Shown here: positions 1-9,824 of the stretch, in pieces
Numbering within the stretch: position 1 is the stretch's first letter
Layout: every line of letters begins with the position of its first letter
DNA from: Verrucomicrobiales bacterium
GTDB taxonomy: Bacteria > Verrucomicrobiota > Verrucomicrobiia > Limisphaerales > J093
Length of the DNA: 64,000 nucleotides
Direction: 5' to 3'
NCBI GenBank assembly: GCA_024233305.1
Contig: JACKPV010000022.1
Location: 62,001-126,000, forward strand
Position numbers and translations under genes: made by a program
The notes under the pieces: model-generated
What the model saw: the letters and a program-made list of their open reading frames with translations, nothing else
Databases searched by the model: none
Told to the model about the DNA's origin: nothing

Positions 1-2
1 GC

Positions 3-1370
3 CCAACCACCGGGTTCGACCAGCCACCGCTTGGCCAGGTGCGGCTCGAGGACATCCGCGCCCGCAACGAAACGGTGCTGGTCCCGAGCATGGGCCCGGT
101 CGCCCAGCCGGTGGTCGCCTGCCTGCGAGGTGTGGGCTTGCGCGCGGAGGCCCTGCCGCCCTCGGATGCCGAGGCGCTGCGCCGCGGACGCCGCCACACC
201 TCCGGCAAGGAATGCCTGCCGATGAGCATGACCCTGGGCGGCTTGTTGCGGCGGGTGGAGAACGACCCCGATGCCGACCGGCGGTTCGTTTTCCTGATGC
301 CGCGTCCGCAGGGGCCGTGCCGGTTCGGCGCCTACAACCTGCTCAACCAGATCGTGCTCCAACGCCTCGGCCTCGGGGATCGCGTACGGCTCTGGGCGCC
401 CGTCGAACGGGATTACTTCGCCACCTTCACACCGGCGTTCACCTTCCTGTTGATCAGCGGTTTCCTGGCAGTGGAACGGCTGCAGCAAGCCCTGCTCGAG
501 GTGCGTCCGGGCTGCCCGGATCCGACCGCGCTGGCGGAAACTCACCGGCGACACGAGGCCGCTTTGCTTGCCCTGCTCGAACGGGAAGCCGGCCGGCGTC
601 ATTCGCTGCCGGGCGTCCTGTGGCAGGCGGCTTCGGGCGGCTTGCTCGGCATCCGGGACCTGCTGCGCGCGGCCGCGGCGGACTTCGCCCGTTTCCGGCG
701 CCCGGCAGACCGACCCACCGTTCTCGTGGCCGGGGAAATCTACGTGCGGCTGGATCCGTTCTCGAACGGCAACGTGATCGCCGAACTCGAGCGCCGTGGC
801 CTGCGCGTTCGCTTGGCGCCTTTTGGCGAATGGCTCGAATACGTGGACCAACTCCATCAACCGCCGCCGGGACTGACGGGTTTGAGCGGTCGGCTCAGCC
901 GGCGCCTGCACCGTCGCATCCGTGAAGTCACCGCCGAAGCCATGGCCCCGGTGCTGGGCGACGAAGCCCCCGCCTCCGTGCCGCAGGCCCTGTCCGCTGC
1001 CAAACCCTACCTCCGTCCGGAACTCGAAGGCGAAGCGGTGCTCACCCTCGGCGCGCCCCTCCACGAATGGCGCGCCGGCGTCATCGACGCCCTCCTGAGC
1101 GTCGGCCCGCTCGAATGCATGCCCAACAAGATCGCCGAGGCCCAACTCCATCACGTCGGACAGGCCGAGGGTCTGCTCTCGCTGACACTCTCGCTCAATG
1201 GCGAACCCCCGGACCCGGCCACGTTGGACACCTTTGCCTACGAGGTGCATGCCCGGTTCGCGCGCCGGCGTCACGCATTGGTTGCCGCCGCGGATCCGGT
1301 CCCTGATCCGGCCCGCCAGAAAGCGCCCGACCGGACGGTCCCCGCCTCCGCCCCTGCCGCCCGCGATTGA
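3..1370 (+). CDS. 2-hydroxyacyl-CoA dehydratase activator-type protein (DUF2229/CoA-activase family), 3' part only
   Basis: The reading frame is open from the left edge, so the gene is cut and only its C-terminal ~455 residues are visible. Two cysteine motifs typical of the CoA-activase/2-hydroxyglutaryl-CoA dehydratase-related family are present: TSGKECLPMS (about nt 198-228) and MPRPQGPCRFGAYN (about nt 297-340). In the family such cysteines bind an iron-sulfur cluster. Full-length relatives are very large proteins that fuse BcrAD/BadFG ATPase domains to this region. GTG at 39 would be an internal start, but residues upstream of it in the same frame are open and look coding. The substrate is unknown. 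The tail after about nt 1290 is Pro/Ala-rich. The family call is fairly firm; an exact reaction cannot be given. Confidence 0.75.
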   Translation, partial: PTTGFDQPPLGQVRLEDIRARNETVLVPSMGPVAQPVVACLRGVGLRAEALPPSDAEALRRGRRHTSGKECLPMSMTLGGLLRRVENDPDADRRFVFLMPRPQGPCRFGAYNLLNQIVLQRLGLGDRVRLWAPVERDYFATFTPAFTFLLISGFLAVERLQQALLEVRPGCPDPTALAETHRRHEAALLALLEREAGRRHSLPGVLWQAASGGLLGIRDLLRAAAADFARFRRPADRPTVLVAGEIYVRLDPFSNGNVIAELERRGLRVRLAPFGEWLEYVDQLHQPPPGLTGLSGRLSRRLHRRIREVTAEAMAPVLGDEAPASVPQALSAAKPYLRPELEGEAVLTLGAPLHEWRAGVIDALLSVGPLECMPNKIAEAQLHHVGQAEGLLSLTLSLNGEPPDPATLDTFAYEVHARFARRRHALVAAADPVPDPARQKAPDRTVPASAPAARD

Positions 1371-1521
1371 GGAACATCCATCCGGCACGGATCGGCCCCA
1401 TCCACAACGCCCTCGGGCTGCTGGTAGATGCCCCGCGCCGCGGGCTCCCGGCACGGCCTGTACCGGGCGCATTACGGCGTTGACGTCACATTAGCGGGCG
1501 TAGTTACCTTCATTACGCGCA

Positions 1522-4161
1522 ATGAGATTTCGGATGAGCAACGCAATCGGCCTGGCCGGCATCATGCTGGTCGGCCCGGTCAGCTTGGTGGCGGCGCCCC
1601 CCCCGGACGGCGTTGACCGCTTTCTGGAGGCCCATTGCCGGGACTGCCACGACGCCGACACCCGGAAGGGGGATCTTGATCTGACGAGCTTGCTGTTCGC
1701 CCCTTCGTCCGCGGAGAATTTCGACCGTTGGGTTCGCGTGCATGACCGGGTGCGGGCCGGCGAGATGCCTCCCGAGCGAAAGGCACGTCCGGAGGCGGGC
1801 GAAACCGAGGCGTTCGTCCGTTCGCTGGGGGACGCCCTTCTGGCCGCCGGGAAGACGCGGGTGGCGTCCGAGGGCCGCTCGACACAACGCCGGCTGAATC
1901 GTTACGAATACGAGAACGCTTTGCGGGACCTGCTCCAGGCCCCCTGGCTGCAGATCCGGGACACCCTGCCGGAGGATGGCGAGGCCTACCGGTTCAACAA
2001 GGTGGGTGAGGCGCTGGATATCTCCCACGTCCAGATGGCGCGGTATCTCAGCGCGGCGGATCATGCCCTGCGCCAGGTCATGGCGCCCTACCCCGAACGG
2101 CCCGCCGTGAACGTGCGTCGTTACTACGCCCGCGAGCAGGGCAGTTACACCGGGCCCATGAAGTTCTCCGAGTTCAATACGGCCCCCGAGCGGGCGACGT
2201 TCCCGGTGCTCGGATTCGCCGGCCAGCCCGCCGTGCGCCGCGGAGAGGCCCCGCTCACGGTGGGCGCAGAAGATCCCGAAACGCGCGAACTGGAAGGCGT
2301 GGGCGTGGTGGCGGGCGCTTATGAACCCATCGAACCGAAGTTCAACCAATTCCGGGCCCCGGTCGCCGGCCGCTACCGACTTCGCTTCAATGCCCACACC
2401 GTCTGGGTGGGCCCCAGCGAGGGCAAACGCTGGTACATCCCGAACCTGGACGACATCTCGCGCGGGCGTCGCGACGAACCGGTGATCATCACCGCGGAAA
2501 CGCCCCCCCGACTCCTGCGCACGATCGGGCAATTCGACGTCACGCCCGAGCCCGCCGTCCACGAACTGGAGGTCTGGTTGCTGGCCGGCGAGATGATCCG
2601 CCCCGACCCGGGACGGTTGTTCCGCTCCCGCCCCGGGCGGTCGCGTTGGCAGAACCCGCTCGCCGAGGAAGACGGCCAGCCGGGAGTGGTGTTCCGCTGG
2701 ATGGAGGTCGAGGGCCCGCTCTATGACGAGTGGCCTCCCGCCGGGCACGCATTGCTTTTCGGCGATCTGCCGATGGTCCGCCGGTCGGATCCGCAGCCGG
2801 GAAACGATGGGGCGCAACGCAACCGGCCCCGGCGCGGCCGTCGCGTGGCGCCCCCCGGGGTCGAGGTGGTGTCGGAGAATCCCCTGGTCGATGCCGAACG
2901 GTTGCTCCGTCGCTTTCTGAATCAAGCCTGTCGTGGACCCGTGCCGGACACCGAATGGACGCGCTTCCTGCCGGTGGTCCAAGCGGCCCTGGATCGCGAC
3001 GATTCCTTCGACGAGGCCATGATCGCCGCCTATACGGCCGTGCTGTGCTCGCCGGACTTCTTGTGCCTGCCGGAACTACCGGGCCGCCTGGACGACTTCG
3101 CCCTCGCTTCCCGGCTCGCCTTCTTCCTTTGGAACTCGCCGCCCGACGCAACGCTCCGAACCCTGGCCGCCCGGGGAAAACTGCACGAACCGGAAGTGCT
3201 GCGGCGCGAGACCGACCGACTGCTCGCCGACCCCAGGTCGGAACGCTTCATCGACGCCTTCCTCGATTACTGGCTGGACCTGCGGAAGATGACCGTCACC
3301 GCGCCCGATGCCGGCCTCTACCCGGATTATTACCTGGACGACCTGCTGACCGAATCCGCCCTCGCCGAACCCCGACGGTTCTTCGCCGAACTCGTGCGCG
3401 AAGACCTGCCGGCGCGCCACATTGTCGATTCGGATTTCGCCATGGTGAACGAGCGGCTCGCGGTGCACTACGGTTTGCCGGCCAAGCCGGGGATCGCCTT
3501 GCAGCGTACCGAGTTGCCGGCGGACAGTCCGCGGGGCGGGCTCATGACGCAGGCCGCCGTGCTGAAAGTCACCGCGAACGGCACCACCACTTCGCCGGTG
3601 TTGCGCGGCGCGTGGATCATGGAGCGCATCCTCGGCGAGAAACCCCCGCCGCCACCCCCGAGCGTGCCGGCGGTCGAACCCGACCTCCGGGGAGCGACCA
3701 CCATCCGGCAGCAACTCGAACAGCACCGCACGCTGCCGAGCTGCAACACCTGCCATGCGAAAATCGACCCGCCCGGCTTCGCCCTCGAGAATTTCGATGT
3801 CCTGGGCGGCTGGCGGGACCGCTACCGGGCCGAGGGCGAGGGTGAGCCCGCGCCGGGCCTCGGGAAGGGCGGCCAGAGGTTCGACTTCCATTACGCGCTG
3901 CCCGTGGACGCCAGCGGCGAACTGGCCGACGGACGGAGCTTCCGGGACGTCCGCGAGTTGAAGGCATTGCTGCTCAGCGACGAGACCCGGATCGCCCGAA
4001 ACCTGGTCGGACAATTGACGGTCTATGCCACCGGGGCACCCGTGGGTTTCGTGGATCGCCCGGTGGTCGAACGTATCCTTGCCGCGACCCGTCCGAGCGG
4101 GCACGGCGTGCGCAGCCTCATCCATGAACTGGTACAGAGCGAGATCTTCCTGATGAAATGA
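1522..4161 (+). CDS. PSCyt1 / DUF1587-DUF1592-DUF1588-DUF1585 secreted cytochrome-type protein
   Basis: An 879-residue protein of the planctomycete-cytochrome family. After a short hydrophobic leader (residues ~8-25), a PSCyt1 haem motif is seen (CRDCH, residues 39-43). DUF1587 follows (RRLNRYEYENALRDLL), then a long carbohydrate-binding-like middle part. Next come DUF1592 (ALASRLAFFLWNSPPDATL), DUF1588 with a second CxxCH (CNTCH, about residue 740) and the DUF1585 tail. The family is abundant in Verrucomicrobiota and Planctomycetota and is thought to act outside the cytoplasm, perhaps in redox steps of polysaccharide breakdown; its reaction is not established. It is followed after 106 nt by a DUF1552 protein, its usual partner. 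ATG 1522 is used because the leader follows it directly; ATG 1534 is possible. Confidence 0.9.
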   Translation: MRFRMSNAIGLAGIMLVGPVSLVAAPPPDGVDRFLEAHCRDCHDADTRKGDLDLTSLLFAPSSAENFDRWVRVHDRVRAGEMPPERKARPEAGETEAFVRSLGDALLAAGKTRVASEGRSTQRRLNRYEYENALRDLLQAPWLQIRDTLPEDGEAYRFNKVGEALDISHVQMARYLSAADHALRQVMAPYPERPAVNVRRYYAREQGSYTGPMKFSEFNTAPERATFPVLGFAGQPAVRRGEAPLTVGAEDPETRELEGVGVVAGAYEPIEPKFNQFRAPVAGRYRLRFNAHTVWVGPSEGKRWYIPNLDDISRGRRDEPVIITAETPPRLLRTIGQFDVTPEPAVHELEVWLLAGEMIRPDPGRLFRSRPGRSRWQNPLAEEDGQPGVVFRWMEVEGPLYDEWPPAGHALLFGDLPMVRRSDPQPGNDGAQRNRPRRGRRVAPPGVEVVSENPLVDAERLLRRFLNQACRGPVPDTEWTRFLPVVQAALDRDDSFDEAMIAAYTAVLCSPDFLCLPELPGRLDDFALASRLAFFLWNSPPDATLRTLAARGKLHEPEVLRRETDRLLADPRSERFIDAFLDYWLDLRKMTVTAPDAGLYPDYYLDDLLTESALAEPRRFFAELVREDLPARHIVDSDFAMVNERLAVHYGLPAKPGIALQRTELPADSPRGGLMTQAAVLKVTANGTTTSPVLRGAWIMERILGEKPPPPPPSVPAVEPDLRGATTIRQQLEQHRTLPSCNTCHAKIDPPGFALENFDVLGGWRDRYRAEGEGEPAPGLGKGGQRFDFHYALPVDASGELADGRSFRDVRELKALLLSDETRIARNLVGQLTVYATGAPVGFVDRPVVERILAATRPSGHGVRSLIHELVQSEIFLMK

Positions 4162-4267
4162 GTCCGCGCAGGAAAGCCGCCATCCCACCACCCGTCGCCG
4201 GACGCTATTGCCCGCTGCCGCGCGCCGAAACCCAGGACGCGAAACCGCCCCAACCAAGCCAACGCTT

Positions 4268-5602
4268 ATGAACCCATCCCTGCCCTACATCGCCACCCGC
4301 GCCGCCATTTCCCGCCGCAAGTTCCTGCGCGGAGCCGGCATCGTGCTGTCATTGCCGTTGCTCGAATCGATGACGCCGGCCTTCGCGGGTTCGAAACCCG
4401 ACGACGTCACGGCAACCCCGGGCGGCAAGCCCCGTCGCATGCTGGGTATCTGCAACAACCTCGGCCTGCTGCCGGACCAGTTCTTCCCGGAGACCTCCGG
4501 TCGGGACTACACGCCATCGCCCTATCTCGGACTCCTCGCCGACCATCGCCGGGACTTCACCGTGTTCAGTGGGGTGTGGCATCCCGATGTCGATGGCGGT
4601 CATCCCGCGGACAACTGTTTTCTGACGGCCGCGCCGCATCCGGGCAGCGCCGGGTTCCGCAACACCATTTCCCTCGATCAGTACATCAGCGAGCGCATCG
4701 GGCACCTCACCCGCTTCCCTTCCCTCACCCTCGGGGTCAACGTCCAGCAGGGCGTGCGCAGCCTCTCCTGGACCGGGGCCGGCGTGCTGATCCCCTGTGA
4801 AGAAAAGGCCGCCGACGTCTTCCGCCGGCTTTTCCTGCAAGGGACGCCCGAGGAAACCGAGGCCCAGCTGCGCCAATTGGAGACCGGCCGGAGCATCCTG
4901 GATGCGGTCGCCGGACAGGCCCGCAGCTTGCAGCGGTCGGTGGGCGCGCGGGATCGCGACCGGCTGGACCAGTATTTGACCAGCGTGCGGGACCTCGAAC
5001 AGCGGATGCAAATGGCGCGCGAGTGGGAACGCCAGCCGAAACCGAAGGTCGACGCCCCCGTCCCGCTCGATCCCGCCAGCCCCAAGGCCTACATGGACAA
5101 GGTCCGCCTCATGTATGACCTGGCCCGGCTCGCGTTCGAGACGGACTCGACCCGTTCCATCTCGCTGCTGCTCGACAGCGTCAATTCCCCGGCGATCGAG
5201 TTCGGCGATGTCAAGACCACGGACGGCTACCACAACCTGTCCCACCACGGCAGATCCCAGGAGAAGCTCGCCCAGCTCAAGGCCATCGACGAATGGCATA
5301 TGAAGTTGCTGGGGGACCTGTTCAGCCAGTTGAAGTCGGTGACCGAGGATGGCGAGCCGCTGTTGGAGCGGACCATGATCCTCTACGGCTCGAACTTGGG
5401 CAATGCCAACACCCACGTGACCACGAACCTGCCCGTGCTGCTCGCCGGCGGCGGTTTCGACCACGGCCAACACCTGGCCTTCGACACCGTGCACAACTAC
5501 CCGCTCCCCAATCTCTTCGTCTCGATGCTCCAGCGCATGGGCCTGGAAACCGACCGGTTCGCCTCAGCCTCCGGCGCCATGCGGGGTCTGCAGATGACGT
5601 AG
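4268..5602 (+). CDS. DUF1552 family protein with Tat signal
   Basis: A 444-residue protein with a twin-arginine signal (SRRKFLRGAG, residues 15-24, followed by a hydrophobic stretch and a likely AFAG cleavage region). The mature part is a DUF1552 domain, related in fold to alkaline-phosphatase/sulfatase-like DUF1501 proteins; segments such as ILYGSNLGNANTHVTTNLPV and GGGFDHGQHL are typical. It is exported folded, so it probably carries a cofactor or metal. ATG 4268 is chosen because it places the Tat motif near the N terminus; the frame is open further upstream to 4208. It pairs with the preceding DUF1592 protein, the common two-gene unit in this phylum. The molecular function is unknown. Confidence 0.88.
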   Translation: MNPSLPYIATRAAISRRKFLRGAGIVLSLPLLESMTPAFAGSKPDDVTATPGGKPRRMLGICNNLGLLPDQFFPETSGRDYTPSPYLGLLADHRRDFTVFSGVWHPDVDGGHPADNCFLTAAPHPGSAGFRNTISLDQYISERIGHLTRFPSLTLGVNVQQGVRSLSWTGAGVLIPCEEKAADVFRRLFLQGTPEETEAQLRQLETGRSILDAVAGQARSLQRSVGARDRDRLDQYLTSVRDLEQRMQMAREWERQPKPKVDAPVPLDPASPKAYMDKVRLMYDLARLAFETDSTRSISLLLDSVNSPAIEFGDVKTTDGYHNLSHHGRSQEKLAQLKAIDEWHMKLLGDLFSQLKSVTEDGEPLLERTMILYGSNLGNANTHVTTNLPVLLAGGGFDHGQHLAFDTVHNYPLPNLFVSMLQRMGLETDRFASASGAMRGLQMT

Positions 5603-6088
5603 CCGGCCCGAATCGAACCGAACCCCATTCGCCGGAGCCAACACTACGGGATATTCCGGCGAAACCCGCTCGGCGGTGGAGGTCATCCGGTTGCGAGAGC
5701 GGGGCGGCAGGACGTCCAAGCCACGAAGCGTCAATCCACGCGCGCGGGATACCCTGGCGGGCCTGGACCATCTCCTGGCGGGAATTGCCACCCCGGCCCC
5801 CCCCGCCGACTGACCGACCGGGTTCCCTGGAGCCGTGACCATCGCGAGACCGAAAATCCAAATCCGACGTCCGAAAGCCGAAATCCGAAGAAAGGAACGG
5901 GACTCGGGGACGAGATCTTCGCCTGGGTCGTCCGGGATCGACGCGGTTGAGCGCGCGTCCATCATGCCCTTCGCGGCTCCTCGGTGATCCGCCCTACCAT
6001 GGCACCAAGCCAGACGCGCCCGGAGCAAGGTCGCTTGTCAGATGCGGTGAGACACGCGACAGTGCCCCTCGGCGACAGGCGCCCCGTC
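5603..6088. other. Intergenic region without a recognised gene
   Basis: I see no convincing gene here. The stretch holds a short iterated CCGAAATCC-type repeat (5849-5893). Its last ~100 bases are an alternative upstream N terminus of the metal ATPase (GTG 5984, ATG 5999). No clear promoter was recognised. Confidence 0.5.
5849..5893. repeat. Iterated CCGAAA/ATCC intergenic repeat
   Basis: About 45 bases made of degenerate copies of a CCGAAA(A)TCC-like unit. It lies between DUF1552 and the metal ATPase. Similar iterated AATCCGAA stretches are, to my recollection, common between genes in Verrucomicrobiota; function unknown. Confidence 0.45.
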
Positions 6089-8431
6089 ATGAGCAGCAAG
6101 CGCGAACCATCCCAGGAATCCCGCCGCGGGTCGCGGTGTCTCGTGCAGACGGTTGCCGATGCGTTCGGCGAGGATGCGAAACTCGAAGCCGTCACCCTGG
6201 ATCGCGGCGCCCGGCGCATCTCGGTGGCCACCTGGGGCAAACGGGAAACGAAGGAACTCGAGGCCCGACTGGCCGGCACCTTGCAGGAAGCTGAAGCCGC
6301 CACCGACCAGGAGACCTGCTGCCTGCTCGCCGGGCAGGACGACTGCGGGGCGTGCGCCATCGGCCCCGACGAAGCCGGCCGCGCCGGGTTGACCGTTTCC
6401 TGCGCGGACAACCGCATGACCATCGCGCGGGCCACTTGCCCGACGGCGCCGCGGTTCTGGCGTTGGAAGGAGATCCCCTGGCCGCGCGTTGTGCCTCGCG
6501 AAGTCGAGATCCCCGAGGACGAACACGCGCTGAACGAATGGAAGTGGCAGTTGCTCGCGGCATTGCTCTGCGGCACGTTCGGGCTCGCGGCCTGGGCGCT
6601 CGGTGATGCGGCGTATGCCATCGGCTTTCACGCCGCGGCCTACGTCGCCGGCGCGTGGTTCGCCGCGGAAGAAGTCCGGGAACGTCTGCAAGCCCGAACC
6701 CTCGACGTCCATTTCCTGATGCTCGCCGTGGCCGCCGGCAGCGCCGCCATCGGACAATGGGAGGAGGGAACTGTGCTGCTCTTTCTCTTCTCGTTGTCCG
6801 GCGCCCTCGAACACTACGCCATGGGCCGCACCCAACGGGAAATCCGCTCCCTGTTCCGCGCCGCCCCGAAGGAGGCACTGGTCCTGGAACCGGACGGCGC
6901 CGAACGTCCGGTGCCCGTGCCGCAACTCCGATCCGGCCAACGCCTGCTCCTCAAACCCGGAGCGCAGTTCCCCGTCGACGCCGAGGTCGTGAAGGGTCGC
7001 ACCGCGGCGGACGAATCCACGCTCACCGGCGAGGCCACCCCGGTCGACAAGGGCATCGGCGACGTGTTGCTGGCCGGCACCATGAACCTCTGGGGCGGCG
7101 TGGAGGCCGTCGTGTTGCGACCGGCGAGCGAAAGCTCCCTCCAGAAGATCATCCGCCTCATCCGCGAAGCGCAGCACGGCAAGGCCCCCTCGCAACGCTT
7201 CACCGACCGCTTCGGCACCCGCTACACCTATGGCATCCTCGGACTGACGCTGTTGATGTTCTTCGTGTGGTGGCTCGGGTTTGGCCTGCCCGCCTTCACG
7301 TCGGACGGCCCCGTATCCAGCGCCTTCAAACGCGCGATGACGTTGCTCGTCGTGGCGTCACCGTGCGCCCTCGTGCTGTCGATCCCTTCCGCCGTTCTGG
7401 CCGCCATCGCCTGGGGCGCGAGGCGCGGCATTCTGTTCCGCGGCGGCGCGGCAGTCGAGGACCTCGCGGAGACAGGCGTCGTTGCCCTCGACAAAACCGG
7501 CACGCTGACCACGGGCGATCTGCGTGTGGAACGGATCGAGAGCTTCCCCCCGGGCCGCGAGGACGAAGTGGCCCGGCTGGCCTTCTCGGTCGAACGGCTG
7601 TCCGAGCATCCCCTCGCCCGCGCGATCCGGCGCCACGGCAAACAGGTGGGCTGGTCGGCGCTGGACATCGACCGTTTCGAATCGGTCACCGGCCTGGGCC
7701 TCCGCGCCGAGTGGCAGGGCCAACCCGTTCTGCTCGGCCGCCGCGAGTGGGTCGATGGCGCCGATGCCGTCCCCGGCGACCGGGCGGCAAAGGCAGCGCA
7801 ACGAGCGGAAACCACCCCGGTCGACAGCGAGCACTCGGAGGTCTGGCTCGCCTGGGGCGACCTGAAAGGCCGGGTGGTTTTGCAGGATGAAATCCGCGCG
7901 GCAGCGGCCGGGGTGATCGATGAGTTGCGAGGTTTGGGATTGCGGACCGTCGTGCTGACGGGGGACCGTCCGGGCGCCGCGGAGAAGCTGCGGACGACGT
8001 TGCACCTCGATGACGTGCGGGCCGGCCTGAAACCCGAGGAAAAGGTGGGGGCGATTCAGCAACTCCGATCGAGCGGCGGGCGCGTTGCGATGGTGGGCGA
8101 CGGCGTCAACGACGCGCCCAGCCTGGCCGCTGCCGATGTCGGCGTGGCGATGGGCGCCCGGGGATCCGACGCGGCACTCGAACAGGCGGACATCGTGCTG
8201 ATGAACGACCGCTTGGAGAACTTCCTGGCCGCCTATCGGTTGAGCCAGCGCGCCCGTCGGGTGATCCGGCAAAACCTGCTCGTCTCGCTCGGCGCCGTCG
8301 TGGTGCTGGTGGGATTCGCCATCACGGGAGGCATCGAACTGACCACCGGCGTCCTCGGACACGAAGGCAGCACCGTGGTGGTGGTGATGAACAGCCTTCG
8401 CCTGATTCTCTCCCGTTGGTCCAACGAGTAG
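6089..8431 (+). CDS. P1B-4-type heavy-metal translocating ATPase (SPC motif)
   Basis: A P-type ATPase of 780 residues from ATG 6089. Core motifs are TGEA (313-316), the phosphorylation site DKTGT (D468) and GDGVNDAPSLAAADVGVAMG in the hinge region. The membrane metal site is SPC (424-426), not the usual CPC, and the last membrane region carries HEGST (758-762). That pair marks the P1B-4 subgroup (CoaT/CtpD/CzcP-like), which exports Co, Fe(II), Ni or Zn. The N terminus has no GMTCxxC metal-binding domain but is cysteine-rich (CC at 77-78, CGAC at 86-89, C105, C117), unusual for P1B-4 and possibly a metal sensor. GTG 5984 and ATG 5999 are alternative starts. No regulator is adjacent. It converges on an MFS gene 59 nt away. 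Confidence 0.9.
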   Translation: MSSKREPSQESRRGSRCLVQTVADAFGEDAKLEAVTLDRGARRISVATWGKRETKELEARLAGTLQEAEAATDQETCCLLAGQDDCGACAIGPDEAGRAGLTVSCADNRMTIARATCPTAPRFWRWKEIPWPRVVPREVEIPEDEHALNEWKWQLLAALLCGTFGLAAWALGDAAYAIGFHAAAYVAGAWFAAEEVRERLQARTLDVHFLMLAVAAGSAAIGQWEEGTVLLFLFSLSGALEHYAMGRTQREIRSLFRAAPKEALVLEPDGAERPVPVPQLRSGQRLLLKPGAQFPVDAEVVKGRTAADESTLTGEATPVDKGIGDVLLAGTMNLWGGVEAVVLRPASESSLQKIIRLIREAQHGKAPSQRFTDRFGTRYTYGILGLTLLMFFVWWLGFGLPAFTSDGPVSSAFKRAMTLLVVASPCALVLSIPSAVLAAIAWGARRGILFRGGAAVEDLAETGVVALDKTGTLTTGDLRVERIESFPPGREDEVARLAFSVERLSEHPLARAIRRHGKQVGWSALDIDRFESVTGLGLRAEWQGQPVLLGRREWVDGADAVPGDRAAKAAQRAETTPVDSEHSEVWLAWGDLKGRVVLQDEIRAAAAGVIDELRGLGLRTVVLTGDRPGAAEKLRTTLHLDDVRAGLKPEEKVGAIQQLRSSGGRVAMVGDGVNDAPSLAAADVGVAMGARGSDAALEQADIVLMNDRLENFLAAYRLSQRARRVIRQNLLVSLGAVVVLVGFAITGGIELTTGVLGHEGSTVVVVMNSLRLILSRWSNE

Positions 8432-8490
8432 CCGACGGGAGACCCAGACCAAACGTCCGGCACGCCGTTTCGCTGGGCGCCAAACGGGCC

Positions 8491-9681
8491 TCAATCGGCA
8501 ACGGATGGCTCCGCGGACTCACGCCCCGCCTCCCACACCACCCCCAGCGTCACCGCGACCATTGCCACCGCCAGCGCAAAGTAAAACCAGAAGCCCGCGG
8601 CGATCCCCATCCGGTCGGAAAGGGCCGACATCACGAACGGGAAACAGCAGGCCCCGATGCCCCCACCGGTCGTCACCATCCCGATCGCGACGCCCTGATG
8701 CCGGGAAAACGCGGCGCCGGTGACCGCCATCACCAGCGGGTAGATCGCGGAAAGCCCCAATCCGGTGACGAGAAACCAGCCCGCCCCCCAGCCCCAGCGG
8801 TCGGCCAGCAGTCCCCGGCCCAGCGCGACGGATGCCAGCAGCGCGAAGCCCACCAGCAGCAGCGCCGGCCGATTGCCGTGGTAGAGGATGGAGGTGAGGA
8901 GGCGTCCGAGGAGGATGCCAAGCCAGAAGACCGAGACCATGAAGGCGCTGCGTTCCGGCGCAATCCCGAAACGACGCACGTGATACTCGGCGATCCAGGC
9001 GGAGATCCCCATTTCGACCCCGACATAGAGCAGGATGACCGCGGCGAGCAACCAGAGCAGCGGTCTCCCGATCACGCGGCGCAGCGGGCTGGAGGAGGGA
9101 TGCCCCCCGGCCTCGGCGACCGGGAAGGAACGGCGCAGGCCCCACACCGCCGCCATCATCGCCAAACTCAACGCCGCGAGGCCGAGGTAAGTCAGGCGCC
9201 AGCGATCGGTCATTCGCGCCAGCAACCCCGTGGCGAACGGCGCCGCGATGGCCCCGATGGTAAAGGCCGAGTGAATCAAGTTCATCTTGCGGCTCTGCCC
9301 GGCAGGCTCCATCTGGACCACCGAATAATTCGTGGCCACCTCGGACGTCCCCTGCCCCACGCCGAGCAGCACGAGCGCCGCCATGTTGAAGCCCACGGAC
9401 GGCAGACTGCCAAACCCCGCCAATCCCGCGGCCTGCAAGCAGAGCCCTCCCGTCATCAATGCACCGGGCCCCACGCGCCCGACCAGCAGGCCGGCCAGGA
9501 AGGTCGTGGCGAAATAGCCCACCGCCCCGCCCGCCACCACGGCGCCGGTTGCCAGGTAGGCCCAGTCGAAGCTGCGGATCACCAGCGGCAACGTGGCGCC
9601 CACCACCGTGCTCACCCCGCCGTAGAGCAGGAAGTTCACGAACAGCAGCAGGAACAACGCGGAGTTACGATTCGTCGACAT
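8491..9681 (-). CDS. MFS transporter
   Basis: A 396-residue integral membrane protein of the major facilitator superfamily with about 12 predicted hydrophobic helices. The loop after helix 2 (GRVGPGALMTGG) resembles the MFS A-motif region, and the overall pattern recalls the fucose/sugar:H+ symporter branch. The substrate cannot be told from sequence. ATG 9681 is preferred over the GTG immediately before it (9684). It is transcribed towards the metal ATPase, and the small secreted protein gene diverges from it after 143 nt. No operon partner is present, so the physiological role is open. Confidence 0.85.
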   Translation of the reverse strand: MSTNRNSALFLLLFVNFLLYGGVSTVVGATLPLVIRSFDWAYLATGAVVAGGAVGYFATTFLAGLLVGRVGPGALMTGGLCLQAAGLAGFGSLPSVGFNMAALVLLGVGQGTSEVATNYSVVQMEPAGQSRKMNLIHSAFTIGAIAAPFATGLLARMTDRWRLTYLGLAALSLAMMAAVWGLRRSFPVAEAGGHPSSSPLRRVIGRPLLWLLAAVILLYVGVEMGISAWIAEYHVRRFGIAPERSAFMVSVFWLGILLGRLLTSILYHGNRPALLLVGFALLASVALGRGLLADRWGWGAGWFLVTGLGLSAIYPLVMAVTGAAFSRHQGVAIGMVTTGGGIGACCFPFVMSALSDRMGIAAGFWFYFALAVAMVAVTLGVVWEAGRESAEPSVAD

Positions 9682-9824
9682 CACGTCTCACCGCAACGAT
9701 GGTCTCCGGCCGCGGCCGCTGGCGAGCCCGTTCAAGGGAAAACGTGCCCGGAACACCCGGTTTCCCGGCGTGCCGTCGCCAAGTCCGGCATTGCCCGCCT
9801 CCGCCGCAACCGCCATCCTCGGCC

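Noticed and set aside
1480..1508. TTGACG followed by TAGTTA upstream of the DUF1592 gene as a promoter
   Set aside because: The -10 match is poor at any usual spacing; not strong enough to list.
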